A stretch of 40,935 bases of DNA from Poteriospumella lacustris (GCA_008000375.1 SMOI01000245.1:7064-47998); one strand, 5' to 3'. Shown: positions 27,598-38,562, counted from the stretch's first letter. Made by a program: numbers and translations. Notes: generated from the sequence alone by a model not told the origin.

Positions 27598-30500
27598 ATG
27601 AGTTATCTGCGGAACTTTCGTGGCGTTCCGACGCAAACGGAGCCATCGGCAGTCTCTGTAGTGGCCTCATCAATCTCCGATCCCGATGTAGAAGCGAAGT
27701 TCACTCATTTGCGTTTGAATGCGGCCTCTGCGCAAGCGGTGATCAACGCCATCAGCGGTCACGTGCAGGCGCTGAATCTCTCACACAATCGCATTGAACA
27801 GCTACCCCGCTCCATTCCTCCCAAAGTGATCGGTTTAAATCTCTCCTTCAACGTCCTGACGACTATGCGCGGAGCGAAGGCGCTCGTGAACCTCATCGAA
27901 CTCAACGTGAGCCACAACAACATCACCAGGTACGTCCGTTAGTCTCTCTTTGGACCCTGCTTCCACCCACCCGAGACTGAGAATAATCGCGTCCACTGTT
28001 TGTCTTCTTTGTTCTACTGTGTGTGCGTGCGTTAGTCTGGTGGAGCTGTCGGCGTGCTTTGGTCTGCAGTATTTGGACGTGTCCGACAACCATTTGACCG
28101 AGGTCGTCGGCCTGGAGAGCTTACCGCAGCTGAAAATGCTTAAATGTGCCGGGAACCTCATCAAATCCAACAATGGCTTCCGGACCTTGTCCTTCAACAC
28201 GCAGCTGACCTCGTTGGACATCGCCCGTAACCCCGTGTCGGAGTTTTCGTACCAAGACGTGCGTGTCTATATCCACAACCTCCTCCCGGGCCTCAAGACG
28301 CTCGATGGACATCCCATACGCGCCAATCAAATAGGCTACACGGAGAATATCCAGCCCGTGATGCAGCAAGTGCGAAAGAACAGCCCCAGCGCCACGCCGA
28401 CGATGATGAACGGTGCCAACGGTGGCGGCGTCTCGGCGATGTCGTCGCCGACGTGGTCCGCGGGGCTCTCCGCCATGAAGACACCGGCGCCAGCGTCACA
28501 GCCACCGGTGCAACAACAGTCCCAAGCGTCGTACTTCGACCAGTATCAAGGCGACTGGGCCGCCAACAGCCACAGCAACGCGCAGAACATCGAACCCAAC
28601 AGCAGCTTCCGCGCCGTGCACCGCGGCGGCGGCGGCATCTTCGACGACGCCGACGACGACGACGGCTACGACAACGCTGCCCACGTGATGGGTGGCCCCT
28701 CCGCGGCGTCGGGAGGTGCTGCGTTGGCGCGAGAAGAGCTGGACGAGCTGCGCCAAGATCTGCTGGAGAACCGCTTCGTGTCGAACAGCCGCCTGCCGTG
28801 GCGCAAGCCGCCGAATCCGATGCCGCGCGAGTTCGCGTCTCGCCCGTGGCTCACGGACCCGATTCGCTCGACGAAGAGCGAAGAGTACGACCGCACGAAG
28901 TCGCCCATCAACTATTTCTTGTCGCTGCGCCATCGCGCGGACGAACGCGACGCGTCCTCCGTGAGCCAAGTGCCCTCGGGCCCCGGGGCCGGCTCCACCG
29001 GCGGTGGTGGCGGCGGTGGTGCCTCAGTCGGTCCGCGGGGTACGAAGCGCCACGCCGCCGCCGCTGACGACCAGCGCAGCGAGAAGTCGTTCCACCAGTT
29101 CTACGACCTCAACGTGTCCCACCTCACCGTCTGCCACCCGGACCTGCCCGTGCAGCGCCACCCGCGGCCGCGGGATCCAGCGCAGCTGCCACTGCTGCCC
29201 ACCGAGGTCTCCACCCTCAACGTCGATGGGCGCACCAGCTTCGCCCACGACGCCAGCGTCAACGTCAGCGCCAGCGTCAACGCCAGCGCCGCGGCGGCCG
29301 CCGTCAACACGACGCTGGTCACCGCCGGAGGAGACGTGTTGGACCCCGCCACGGCCCTGGCGAAGTCGCAGCACAGCTTCCACTACACGAACCACCAGGG
29401 CCCGCCGCCGCTGCGCTCGTACACGAAGGCGTACCAACGGACGCTGGACACCTTCGAGCGGCACCGCGCCAAGCACCCGCAGCTCCTGCCGCACCAGCAG
29501 CCGTACGACGGCGTCTACCCGTCGCCCGTGCTGACGCCGCTGCATCACCAGTACCCGGGCTTCCACACGCTGCGCGGCCGCGAAGACGACGCCGAGCTCT
29601 ACGCGGGGGCGGCGGAGGAGGCGGACTGCCACCCGCAGGGGCAGCTCAACTTCGGCCCCGACGTGTCGCCGCTGTCCGCCCCCGCGCCACACGGCGGCGC
29701 CGGGACCGACTCCGCGACCGTTTCGTGGATGGCGCCGACGCTGCGTAGCCCGGCGCTGGCGGCGGCGGGGACAGCAACGACGCCCGACGCGGCGATGCCG
29801 CCGTACGATGGTTTCATGCAGCCGAAGGGGGCGTCGACGCCCGGCGCGGTGCCCGTCTGGGACCTTCTCGACGTCGCGCGGCGGTGGGACATCCACGAGC
29901 AGCACACGCCGCCGCTCGGCGGCGGTGACACGGGTCGTGGTCGTAGCCGTTGGCCCGGCGACGGCAGCGGCGGCGGTGGCGGTGCCCCGCCGAGTCGCAG
30001 TCGGTCGCCGACGAAGGCGTCGGTGCTGCGCGCGGAGTTCATCCGGACGCAGCAGGCGGTGCAGGAGACGCTGAAGCAGCTCGAGGAGCATCCGCCGCGC
30101 AAGCCGCGCTTCGCCGACACGTACAGCGGCCCCGGCGGCATGCGACGCGAAGACGCGTCGGCGTTGGACGTCGATCGCAGTCGGCGCAGCGACGCGGCCA
30201 GTGACGCCGACGGCGGCGGAGGCCGCAGTCGCAGCCGCAGCCGCAGCCGGCCGCGGTCGGATCTCGTCGGCGTCGCTGGCGACGACTCCGACGCGGCGGC
30301 GGGGGCCCGCGGACGGTCACCGGCCGCGACGAGTCGCCGCGTGGCGCGGTCGAAGTCGCCGTACCAGAACCTGCTCGACCTCAAGGCGCGCATCCAGACG
30401 CTGCTGCACCACGAGGCCGAGTACTACGAGGCCCAGCAACAGCCGCAGCAGCAGCAGCAGCCGCAGCCGCCGCGAGAGGCGCAGCGGCGGGGCCGACGGA

Positions 30501-31665
30501 CGTCCGAGTCGCCTCCGCCGCCACCGCCGCCGCTGCCACCGGCCCACGGCACCGCACCGGGCGGCGAGGACACCGACGGCGGCGGCCGCGAGCCGATGCC
30601 GTCGCGCGTCTTCGACTTCCTCCGCGGCGAAATGTCCGCGCTGCACCAGCGGACGGCGGCCGCTGCTGCAGACGGCGGCGAGGCGCTGAACACGTCGATG
30701 GCCTCGGCGACGCCGTCGCAGTCGTCGCGCACGACGCGCGCGTCCCTCGTGATGGTGCCCACGGTGGCCAGTCGCGGCCTGCAGCGCCACCCGGAGAACG
30801 CGCTGAAGGCGGTGGGCGGCGTCTCCTCCGCCGTCGCCGTCGCCGCGGCGGCCTCCGCCCACGCGACACACGCGACACACGCGCCGCACGCGACGCGGCC
30901 GCAGTCGGCGACGGCGACGGTGTCGGCCGCCAAGCGCCACTCGATGGCGTCCACGCCGACGGCGACGCCGAAGCGGCCGCCGTCGCGGTCCAGCGTCGTG
31001 GGCAGCCGCATCAAGCGACCCGCGTCGCCGTCGCCCGCTCGTCGCCCGGCGGCGGGTGGCCCGGCGGCGGAGCGGTCGAGACGGTCGCCGTCGCCCGCGA
31101 AGAAGCCACCGTCGTCGTCGTCGGTGGCGGTGGAGGAGGCGGAGCCGCCGCAGCAGTTCGCCGCGCGGATGAACGAGTACCTGCGGCTCTTCGAGGCGGC
31201 GGGCGAGGCGGCGGCGGCGGAGGAGGCGCCGACGATGGAGCAGATGATGGGCGCCGGCTTCGCGCTGTACGAGCAGCTCGTGCGCAAGCGCAGCCAGCTG
31301 CTGCAGCACCAGCTGACGGCGATGTCGCCGCCGCCGCCGGGGCGCCGCCCCTCGTCACCGTCGCCGACGCGGCGGGCGACGTCGCCGTCGAGTCGACTGG
31401 CGCGCGAATCGGAGTTCGTCCTGCGCGCCCTGCAGCGGTACATGATGGACACGTGGCACGTCGACGTCACGCAGCCCGCCGCATTGGCCACCGCGACCGC
31501 AGCCGCCGCCGCCCCCGCCGCCGCGCGCCTGCGGCCGTCGCAGACGACGCGCGGTCGCAGCCGCAGTCCGTCGGCCACCGCGACCCGCAGCGGCGGGGCC
31601 TCGTCGTCTGCTGCGGCGGCGGCAAAGGCGAAGGCGGCGGAGGAAGCGCAGGCCGCGCAGCAGCA

Positions 31666-31718
<53 letters not shown>

Positions 31719-32692
31719 TGGCGGAGGAGATGCGGTCGATCGCGACGGTGCTCGACGGTCTCAAGCAGCGACGCGAGTCCTCGCTGCAGCTGCGGTCGCT
31801 GGCCAGCGCCGTGGACGTCGCCGCGACCGCGACAGCAACGCCGCAGCAGCCACCGCAGCCGTTGGCCCCGTTGCCTGCGGAGACAACGGCGACGGCGACG
31901 ACGACGGCGACGATGCCGTCGCCCACGACGGTGCCGACGGCGGTGTCCACGTCGCCGCGGCCCAGCCGCATCCCCGTGCTCTTCCAGCGCGCCAACAGCA
32001 ACCGCACCGTGTCCACGGCCACCACCACCGCCACCGCCAGCACCTACGACGCCCTCGCCGCACCGACGAGGCGGCTGCTCAGCCACGCGCCGCCCGCCGC
32101 TGCCGCCGCCGACGACAACAGCGACGACGGCGACGACGACGTCGTCGAGATCATCGTCGACGCGCAGGGTCGTGTGCGGCGGCCGCTGCACGCGACGGCG
32201 TCGATGACGGACATGCAGGCGTTGGCCTCCACGCTGCTGCCCCCGAACCCGCCGCAGTCGACGGCGACGAAGGTCTCTGCCTCGGCCTCGGCGCCGACGC
32301 TGCCGCTGCGCCCGTCGTCGTCGGCGGCGGCGGCCTCGGCGCCATCGGCGGTCTCCGCCGCGAAACCGTCGCCGTACCAGCCGCAGTACGTCACCGCTGC
32401 CCCTGAACCGTCGCCGTTACCGTCGCCATCGCCGTCGCCGTTGCCGTCGCCTGCGATGCCACCGACCGTGGTCGAGTCGGGCCCGGCGATGAGTGTGCAG
32501 GCCATGGCCATCGGCAGCCTCATCGCGCAGGTGACCGCGCGGCAGAAGGAGTCGCTGTACCAGCTGCAGCAGCAGCTGCAGGCGCCGCCTGTCCGGTCAC
32601 CCGCAACGGCCGCCAGCACCGTCGCCTCCACCGCGTCGTGGCTGTCCTCGACCGACGCCGCCGCCGCCGCCGCGTACTACCCGTCGCATTGA
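27598..32692 (+). CDS. Giant LRR protein with basic, low-complexity tail
   Basis: Exon 1 27598-27929 and exon 2 28036-32692 (106-nt intron, GTACGT...GTTAG) give about 1,662 residues. The ATG at 27598 (MSYLRNFRGV) is chosen because coding character begins there. Residues about 40-210 hold six LRRs (LNLSHNRIEQLP, LNLSFNVLTTM, LNVSHNNIT, LDVSDNHLTEV, LKCAGNLI, LDIARNPV) and an LRR-cap-like end (VRVYIHNLLPGLKTLDGHPI). This is the SDS22/U2A'-like type common in ciliary and centrosomal LRR proteins. The remaining ~1,450 residues are disordered: Arg/Ser-rich SRSRSRPRS, repeated SPSPARRP/SPSPTRR motifs (possible proline-directed kinase sites), polyQ and Ala/Pro runs. Short helices such as QNLLDLKARIQTLLHHEAEY recur. 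A microtubule-associated role is a guess. Confidence 0.75.
31658..31719 (+). repeat. CAG repeat (about 21 glutamines) in the LRR gene
   Basis: Nearly pure CAG with one CAA near the start, in frame as polyglutamine after EEAQAA. Confidence 0.95.
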
Positions 32693-33414
32693 GCGGAGCC
32701 ACTGTTTCGCTTTTCTTTGATTTGTTTCGGTCGTTTCGTTTGATTTTGGGTGGGCGGTGGGTGCTCGCGTTGTCGTCTCGGTGCGGTACTCTCGTCGCGT
32801 CTTCGCGTCGCTCGCTTTGTCTCCGCCGCCTTTCCCCGCCTCCACGTGGAACGCTCTGGTCCTAGTCGTTGTGCTGTGGGTGGTCTCGCGGTTTGTTTTC
32901 GTTCTCTTGGTTCGGTTTGTTTTGTTTTTTGATGCGCAGTAACAGCGGGTGGTGGCGCGGTGGAGACGCGGCCGTCGAGTGCGGCGGTGGCGTCTCCCCG
33001 CCCCTACACACCCCACTCACACCCCACACTTACACTGTATAAGTACGCTCACTCTCACTCTCACTCTCAGTCTCACAGAAACAAATATAGATACAGATGC
33101 ACACGACCGATGGATTTACTCTGCTCTCGCTCTGGAGGGTAGCCACTCGCACCGGTGGCAAAGGGCCGGAGCGGCGGCGGTCGTGAAACTGTAACGGCTC
33201 GCGACCTCGCCGACCTCGGGCGACCTCGACGTCGACGAAGAAAGAAACTAGCAACACTTGCCACAAATGGATCAACAGTCAGTGGCGTAAGGGAGAACAG
33301 CGAGTGTGTACAGACTGTGTAGTGTGTGCGTGAGAGGGAGAGAGAGAGAAGCAAAACGTGAAAGAACGAGAGAGCCGTGAATTCAGTCGCCGACGGTAAC
33401 GGTAAACCGACACG
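32693..33414. other. Intergenic region, LRR gene to ankyrin gene
   Basis: 722 bp, T/G-rich after the LRR stop, with CACTCTCACTCTC repeats at about 33047-33075 preceded by CACTGTATAAGTACG near 33033, a TATA-like motif. No gene recognised. Confidence 0.5.
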
Positions 33415-34617
33415 ATGAAAGCGCTCCTCGAACGACAACAGGCGGCGGAGCAATTCCGTCAGAAAATGAAGGAAGCCGGTGACAATCCCGATCGAACGGT
33501 CGAAGAGCGCGTAGATCACTGCAAGCACTTGCAGTACGAAGAGCACCAGCAGTTGTTCGCCGTGGGGTACACCACCATTCACAAGGCCGCGGCGGACAAC
33601 TCGTTGTCGGGTCTCAAGTTCTTTCTCAGCCTACGAGGACACAAGAAAATCAATAAGAATGCCCTGGACCATCACGGAATGTCCGCGTTGCATCATGCGG
33701 CGGAGAAAGGGCACGTCGACTCGATCCGCTTCCTCGTCAGCGACGCCGGCATGAAAGTCAACCTGCGGTCGAGTTATGGCAACACGCCGTTGATGTTGGC
33801 GGTGAAGGAGAACCGCGTCGACGCGATCAAGGTGCTCTGTGAATTGAACGCCGACATTACCCTGGAGAACCACTGCGGTTACACGTGTTTCCATTTCGCG
33901 GCGGAATCGAATCGTGCGGCGGCGGTGCGCGCCATCGGAGACGTGTACATTCCCTGGGCGAACCCCCCGAAGGCGAAGAAGAACAAAGCACCAGCGACGG
34001 ACGTGGGCGACGACAACAACAGCCATACGACGGAATACGAAGATAGCCACGACGAGGCGGGTAAGGGCGGCGAAGCGGAAGATGACGACGACGGTGACAG
34101 CGACAGCGACGGCAGCGGCAGTGGCAGCGGCGGGTCGAGTGGCAGCGACGACAACAGCGACAGTGACGACGACGACGGCACTGCCGCTCGCAGAGCCAAG
34201 CAACGTCTGATGACCCGCCGCAGCGCCAAGGCCGATGGGAACCTGCCGCTGTTTCAGTTGGATCTGCAGAGCAGCAAGAAGATCGCCGCGGCCGAGGTCG
34301 AGAAACCCACGACGCTTTTCTCGTCGCGCGGGGGGAAGCTGCTCACGAAGACGATCAACCACAAGGCCCGCAATGGCCACACGGCGTTGCATTTGGCCGC
34401 GCAACAAGTCTGTTTGGAGGTGGCGGAGGTGCTCTTGGAGTTTGGGGCCGACGTGAACGCCCGCGACAACAACCTCGAGACGCCGATGCACAAGGCGGGA
34501 CGCCGCACGACCCACGTCATGTACCAGTTGCTCAAGAACCACCACGGTGACGAACGGATACAGAACGCCTTCCATCAGACGCCACGCGACCTGCTCTATG
34601 ACAACGTCAAGTTCTAA
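33415..34617 (+). CDS. Ankyrin-repeat protein with acidic linker
   Basis: 400 residues, intronless. After a helical N-terminus (residues 1-45), ankyrin repeats begin at TTIHKAAADN (53) and continue with MSALHHAAEKGHVDSIRFLV (89), GNTPLMLAVKENRVDAIKVL (122) and GYTCFHFAAESNRAAAVRAI (155). A linker (about 185-285) has a basic start (PPKAKKNKAP) and a long Asp/Ser/Gly acidic run, then NGHTALHLAAQQVCLEVAEV and ETPMHKAGRRTTHVMYQLL complete a second ankyrin block. Such splits suggest an adaptor with two binding faces. The last ~60 bp and the 3' flank are duplicated at 39444-39760. Confidence 0.87.
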   Translation: MKALLERQQAAEQFRQKMKEAGDNPDRTVEERVDHCKHLQYEEHQQLFAVGYTTIHKAAADNSLSGLKFFLSLRGHKKINKNALDHHGMSALHHAAEKGHVDSIRFLVSDAGMKVNLRSSYGNTPLMLAVKENRVDAIKVLCELNADITLENHCGYTCFHFAAESNRAAAVRAIGDVYIPWANPPKAKKNKAPATDVGDDNNSHTTEYEDSHDEAGKGGEAEDDDDGDSDSDGSGSGSGGSSGSDDNSDSDDDDGTAARRAKQRLMTRRSAKADGNLPLFQLDLQSSKKIAAAEVEKPTTLFSSRGGKLLTKTINHKARNGHTALHLAAQQVCLEVAEVLLEFGADVNARDNNLETPMHKAGRRTTHVMYQLLKNHHGDERIQNAFHQTPRDLLYDNVKF

Positions 34618-34874
34618 CGGCACCAAGTGTATATAGCGATGTATAATTAGCGAGTCGATGGACGACAAACAAATGGGCTTAGTTAGGAGAGGGAAAGACG
34701 CGTACCGTACCGGAACGAAACGGAACGTAGCGTGTGATCGCATAGGATGAGCATATTTAAACCACCGACGGGTTGACAGTTGTTGTTTGCGAGGTGCGGA
34801 ACACACACATATATATAGGGTATTGATGAGAGATGTGCAAGCACAGACTGATGTATTGATGTTGCGCAGTGTGT
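34555..34874 (+). repeat. Direct repeat A: ankyrin gene 3' end and downstream flank
   Basis: Starts in the last 20 codons of the ankyrin gene (CGGATACAGAACGCC) and runs through its 3' UTR to GATGTTGCGCAGTGTGT. It matches 39444-39760 with few differences, especially over GGAGAGGGAAAGACGCGTAC and GACGGGTTGACAGTTGTTG. Confidence 0.93.
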
Positions 34875-35035
34875 GGGGGACTAACAAGGGGAAGCCCCTG
34901 TGGTAAGCGGGAAGGTCGTTCTGTGGTCAACCCAGCAGGGCGGGCCGTTCTTTCTTTTTCTTTTTGTCCCAGTCTGGGTGATCTGGGATCAAGGGACGTT
35001 TTTGTTCCGCGGAGGGCCCTGAACCAACAAGCGAA
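34618..35035. other. Ankyrin 3' flank / STAND gene 5' flank
   Basis: The left 257 bp are direct repeat A. The unique part (34875-35035) is the only sequence available as promoter for the STAND-like gene and includes a TTCTTTCTTTTTCTTTTTG pyrimidine tract at about 34949. Confidence 0.55.
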
Positions 35036-36694
35036 ATGAAGTTCCGAAAAAAGGAAAGACATGCGGAACTGCAAATCTACGATCCAAAAGGCAGGGGATA
35101 CGTTCTGGTCACCTCGTATGGCGCTTGGAGTCTGTGTAAAACTCTTTTAGACCGTCTGTGCAAGGACGACTACGACGTGAAAGTGCTGGTGTTCGTCAAC
35201 ATCACGGATGCTGCAGATATTGATGTGATCAAGCGATTGGAAGCTTGCAAACATGTGGTCGATGTCGCCATATTGACGACGGTAGGCATTCCAGCAGCGT
35301 TGAGAGAGACAGTAGTTCCATCGCCAGAGGTCCACGTTGAGTGGAAGAACTTGTTTGAGAGAGTGCCCGGTCGCACTGTGTCGGTGGAGGAGTTCGACGT
35401 TACGCCAATCACCAAAAGCTGGATCAACAGGGAGGTAGTGTCACCCACATGGGAAATGGTACAAATGGGGTATGTGATTGCTACTTCACAATGTCAGTGC
35501 GTGCTCGCTCAATTGCGCGACTGCTTGTTGCGGGTGGGTTCCTCTCAACACTTTCGCGTATACCAGGGCCATGCTGGTAGCGGGGCCACCGCCATGATGT
35601 ATCGATTGGCGTGGGATTTGCAAAACGAGTCAACTACGAGGGTTTTCTCTTTTATCGTAAGAAATGACTTCAGTGCAGAAGCGTTGCAATTATTCCTGCA
35701 GTCCCTCGAAAGGTGGCAAGGCCTGCCGGTGACAGTATTCATCGATACGGACATTCAAAACACATTTCGTGAACCAATCATCAACGCTCTGAAATCGAAG
35801 AGCGTGCACGTGGTAGAGTTCATTGGTGGGACGATGCGTTCGAAACCGCCTGGATATTGGACAACAGTAGACCCAACCTTGACGGAAGAAGATGTGCAGA
35901 AATTATCGCCCATTCTAGAGGCTCTCTTTCCGAATGCGAACGATGTTCTGGTCGCTTTCAAGAAGTACATCATCGATCACCCGTCGGATACAGACAGCCG
36001 ACATGTATACGTCCTAATGCTCATGGCCACGCTCGGAGAGTTTACACCTGTGAACGTTTGGTTACGAAATGAGCTGACAGAGCTGAATCAAAAGGAGCCG
36101 CTCAACAATTTGAATTTTTTGGCGCTGGTATCGGCGTACTGTCCAACGTTGCGGCTCGTTCGCAGAGGCACGATAGAAAACTACAAGGCGTTTGGGCGTC
36201 TAGATTCTGTGTGGCGAAGCCGGCCGACATTCAAGGTATACTTCTGCCATCCTTTCTTGGCCAGAAAGTACCTCGACCAACTTCTTGAATGCTTTCCGGA
36301 GACGTATCCTCGTCTGTCTTCCGTGCTGTTGGAGGCAGAGGGTGTCGCGAATCATTTATACTATGAAGAAAGAGCCATTTTCTTCAGAGGGTTGTTGCAA
36401 ATTCGATGGCCCAACAACTCTTGGCCCTTCTCAATGTTCGTTCTCAAACTGTTGAACACGAACGACACGGATGCTCTCATTGATATGTTGTTGTCCGATG
36501 TTTGTCGGTGTCCAATCGAGAAGGGCCATCGCTTGATTGTTTTATCAAGACTGATGCGTGTGATTGGTCGGTTTAAAGAGTCCATTCGTTACGCAGAACT
36601 TGCCGAAGCTGAGTTTCGACAATCTGACAAACATTTCATGGCTTACAGCAACTTGGGTGAAGCATTTGGTGCGAGGGCATGCCTATGTCCTTAA
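35036..36694 (+). CDS. SAMD9/STAND-like P-loop NTPase protein, C-terminus probably frameshifted
   Basis: 552 residues. Residues 1-125 form an alpha/beta domain (YVLVTSYGAWSLC, KVLVFVNITDAADIDVI, VVDVAILTTVG) that I cannot name. The P-loop is QGHAGSGAT (177-185): the Walker A Lys is Ala184, a variant I associate with the SAMD9/SAMD9L-type STAND NTPases. It is followed by AMMYRLAWDLQ and Walker B VTVFIDTD (232-239). Downstream come LVSAYCPTLRL, FKVYFCHPFLARKYLDQLL (like the HP-lA segment of that family) and TPR-like helices (RLMRVIGRFKESIRYAELAE). The ORF ends at ARACLCP, while the +2 frame at the same point reads RGHAYVLKNEYGASPA for 16 codons before a stop, so one lost or gained base probably truncates it. 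Family members are inflammasome-like or translation-blocking defence proteins; function here is inferred. Confidence 0.68.
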   Translation: MKFRKKERHAELQIYDPKGRGYVLVTSYGAWSLCKTLLDRLCKDDYDVKVLVFVNITDAADIDVIKRLEACKHVVDVAILTTVGIPAALRETVVPSPEVHVEWKNLFERVPGRTVSVEEFDVTPITKSWINREVVSPTWEMVQMGYVIATSQCQCVLAQLRDCLLRVGSSQHFRVYQGHAGSGATAMMYRLAWDLQNESTTRVFSFIVRNDFSAEALQLFLQSLERWQGLPVTVFIDTDIQNTFREPIINALKSKSVHVVEFIGGTMRSKPPGYWTTVDPTLTEEDVQKLSPILEALFPNANDVLVAFKKYIIDHPSDTDSRHVYVLMLMATLGEFTPVNVWLRNELTELNQKEPLNNLNFLALVSAYCPTLRLVRRGTIENYKAFGRLDSVWRSRPTFKVYFCHPFLARKYLDQLLECFPETYPRLSSVLLEAEGVANHLYYEERAIFFRGLLQIRWPNNSWPFSMFVLKLLNTNDTDALIDMLLSDVCRCPIEKGHRLIVLSRLMRVIGRFKESIRYAELAEAEFRQSDKHFMAYSNLGEAFGARACLCP

Positions 36695-37349
36695 GAACGA
36701 GTACGGTGCGTCACCAGCATGAAGACCTGGTTTACTGTTTGTGGAAAGGAAGAGAGGGTAAATAAGTGGACGAAACAGATGCACGAAGGCTCTAGGCCTA
36801 CAATCAAACCACTTTCCGACAGAAATACCAGCCATGACGTCATGGAGGAGGTTCTAATGGCACTCTGTCCTCCGGATCCGGATCCTTCCCAGCAGTCCAT
36901 GAGAGATCCAGCTGCGACTTTGACTACTGACATTAGGGGTTCGCATGGTGCGTGGTGGAATCGGTAAACTGCCATCGGAACGTCGGACAGGCGGATGAAG
37001 CAATGGTGTATTCTCTTTAGAATCATCGTTGGACACTGTACGACTACATCATTCTGTACTGCGATGGCCATTGCTCATCTTTGCTCAGTGCACTTGCTTA
37101 GTTGGGAAACAAATAGAAGAATAGAAATTGGCAAAAATTGGCCAGATTGTGCACGAGCACGTGTGTGCGAGAACGCGGGACAAGTGGCACTGTGCCAGTG
37201 CCAAGTGCCAAGTGCCAAGTGACAAGTGACAGAAACACAGAAACGGAGAAACGGACTGCCGACTGCTGTCAGTCAGTGACATCACCAGCACTGCACGTGG
37301 CGGGACTTTGTTCATGGCCACTGAACTAGAGTGATACTGTGCTCTTTTT
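36695..37349. other. Intergenic region between STAND-like and HNH genes
   Basis: 655 bp. A small ORF (36719-36967) has no recognisable domain and may be decayed STAND 3' sequence. A 7-bp tandem repeat (AAGTGCC/AAGTGAC) lies at about 37192-37232. Confidence 0.5.
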
Positions 37350-38562
37350 ATGATTCTAAAGTTCTCGACCAGAGAAAGTAAGGACACGACTGCAACCTCA
37401 GTTCAACCGTTGACTACGATGGAGACGATTGCAACCTCAGTTCAGCCGTTCACTGCGTTGGAGACGATCGCGGCTAAAATTCTTGAGGTGGAACAGCAGA
37501 TCGAGGCTTGTTCTGATTATGAGGAGCGAAAGCAATTGAGGAAGAAGGAAGAACAGCTGAGAGAAAAAGAGCTGTTTTTTCTCAGATTGAGCACCGGTAA
37601 TGCTTTTGATCGAACAAAACTTTTTATCGGCTCCTCTGCGATGGAACCATTCTATCCGCGTTATTCTTCAGGTGTGGCTCCGACGTCAGCAACATCTGGT
37701 ATGTTCTGTTTGATGTCTTCTTTTGATATGTCCGCTGTCTTATTTCTTGGTGTCATTGGATAAGTAAGGTGATGAGCCTGCTTTCGTCACACAGGCGCAG
37801 TTTGCAGACCTCGTTGAAACCATTCAGTCTATTGTACCGAGCATTAAGGCGATCTAACCGATCGTGCTCAAATTGTCAGTTGAAAGGAACAACCTGTGGA
37901 CTCCATCCAAGATAAATGACAAGCGCGGGAGACGTTATCGCCAAGACCTGATGAAGGCGATGGGCTACACGAACAAGTACACAAAGACAAAGGACGAGCG
38001 CCCCAAGTGCATGATTTCAGGGTTCCGAGGTGGCCGTGGCAAGGTCGTATGTGGGCACATTGTTCCTTGCGGGTCTGCGTTGGTCAAGTTGAATCAGCTG
38101 GGCATCACCAAGGCCGACCTCAACTTGCCCAGAAATTGTCTTTTCTGGTGCATCGGCTTCGAGCACGCTTACGAATCGCTCGAGCTGTCCTTCGTCAAGT
38201 CCCACCCCCTTCGGGACAAGTTGTACTTGAAGGTTTGGAACGACAAAGTGAAGACAACCCCCATCTGGCCGGGATCTGCTCAGTGCATCGGTGAGTTCGA
38301 TGGGGTGGAGCTGAAGCTGGACGGGCACGTGATCATGAAGCGCGGCCTGTCCTTCCAGGCTTATCAGGCATATCTGAAACGCTCCGCAGATGACCATGAT
38401 GATGTCGAAGGGACCTGCTGTCAGTACGGCGCCTCTGGAACGTACCAGTTCAAGTCAATAGGAACTTTGATGGAGCAGCAATATCGTAAAGACGTCGAAG
38501 AGGAAACTGGTGAAGATGAAGATAAAGATAACATTGGAGGAGATGAATGTGGCAATACGTGA
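37350..38562 (+). CDS. HNH-nuclease protein with coiled-coil N-terminus; splice choice decides readthrough
   Basis: Exon 1 (37350-37698) encodes a leader with two copies of ATSVQPxT and a charged coiled coil (ILEVEQQIEACSDYEERKQL). From the donor GTATGT at 37699 there are two acceptors. The near one (intron 37699-37768) adds DEPAFVTQAQFADLVETIQS and hits a stop, TAA, at 37855. The far one (intron 37699-37879, TTGTCAG) skips that stop and joins in frame to VERNNLWTPS, giving 343 residues. The stop lies inside CTAAC, a branch-point-like motif 21 nt before the far AG. The nuclease part has C160, GHIVP with H176, PRNCLFW with N202 and FEHAYE with H212, the HNH_2-type ligand and catalytic pattern, plus an acidic tail. 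Similar HNH modules occur in protist and fungal effector-like and restriction-type proteins. Substrate unknown. Confidence 0.72.

Noticed and set aside
29024-32043. Minus-strand ORFs of 355, 330 and 539 codons in the LRR gene
   Set aside because: Antisense shadows of repetitive GC-rich coding sequence; polyC and polyL runs mirror the CAG repeat.
33631-34887. 418-codon minus-strand ORF over the ankyrin gene
   Set aside because: Antisense to clear ankyrin repeats and has no domain.
37855-37857. Stop-codon reassignment of TAA
   Set aside because: TAA terminates other clear genes (VOA1, coiled-coil, NHL, TPR), and a far splice acceptor explains the in-frame TAA.
35036-38562. An active transposon carrying the STAND and HNH genes
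   Set aside because: No transposase, terminal inverted repeat or short target-site duplication seen; the flanking repeats are host gene sequence.
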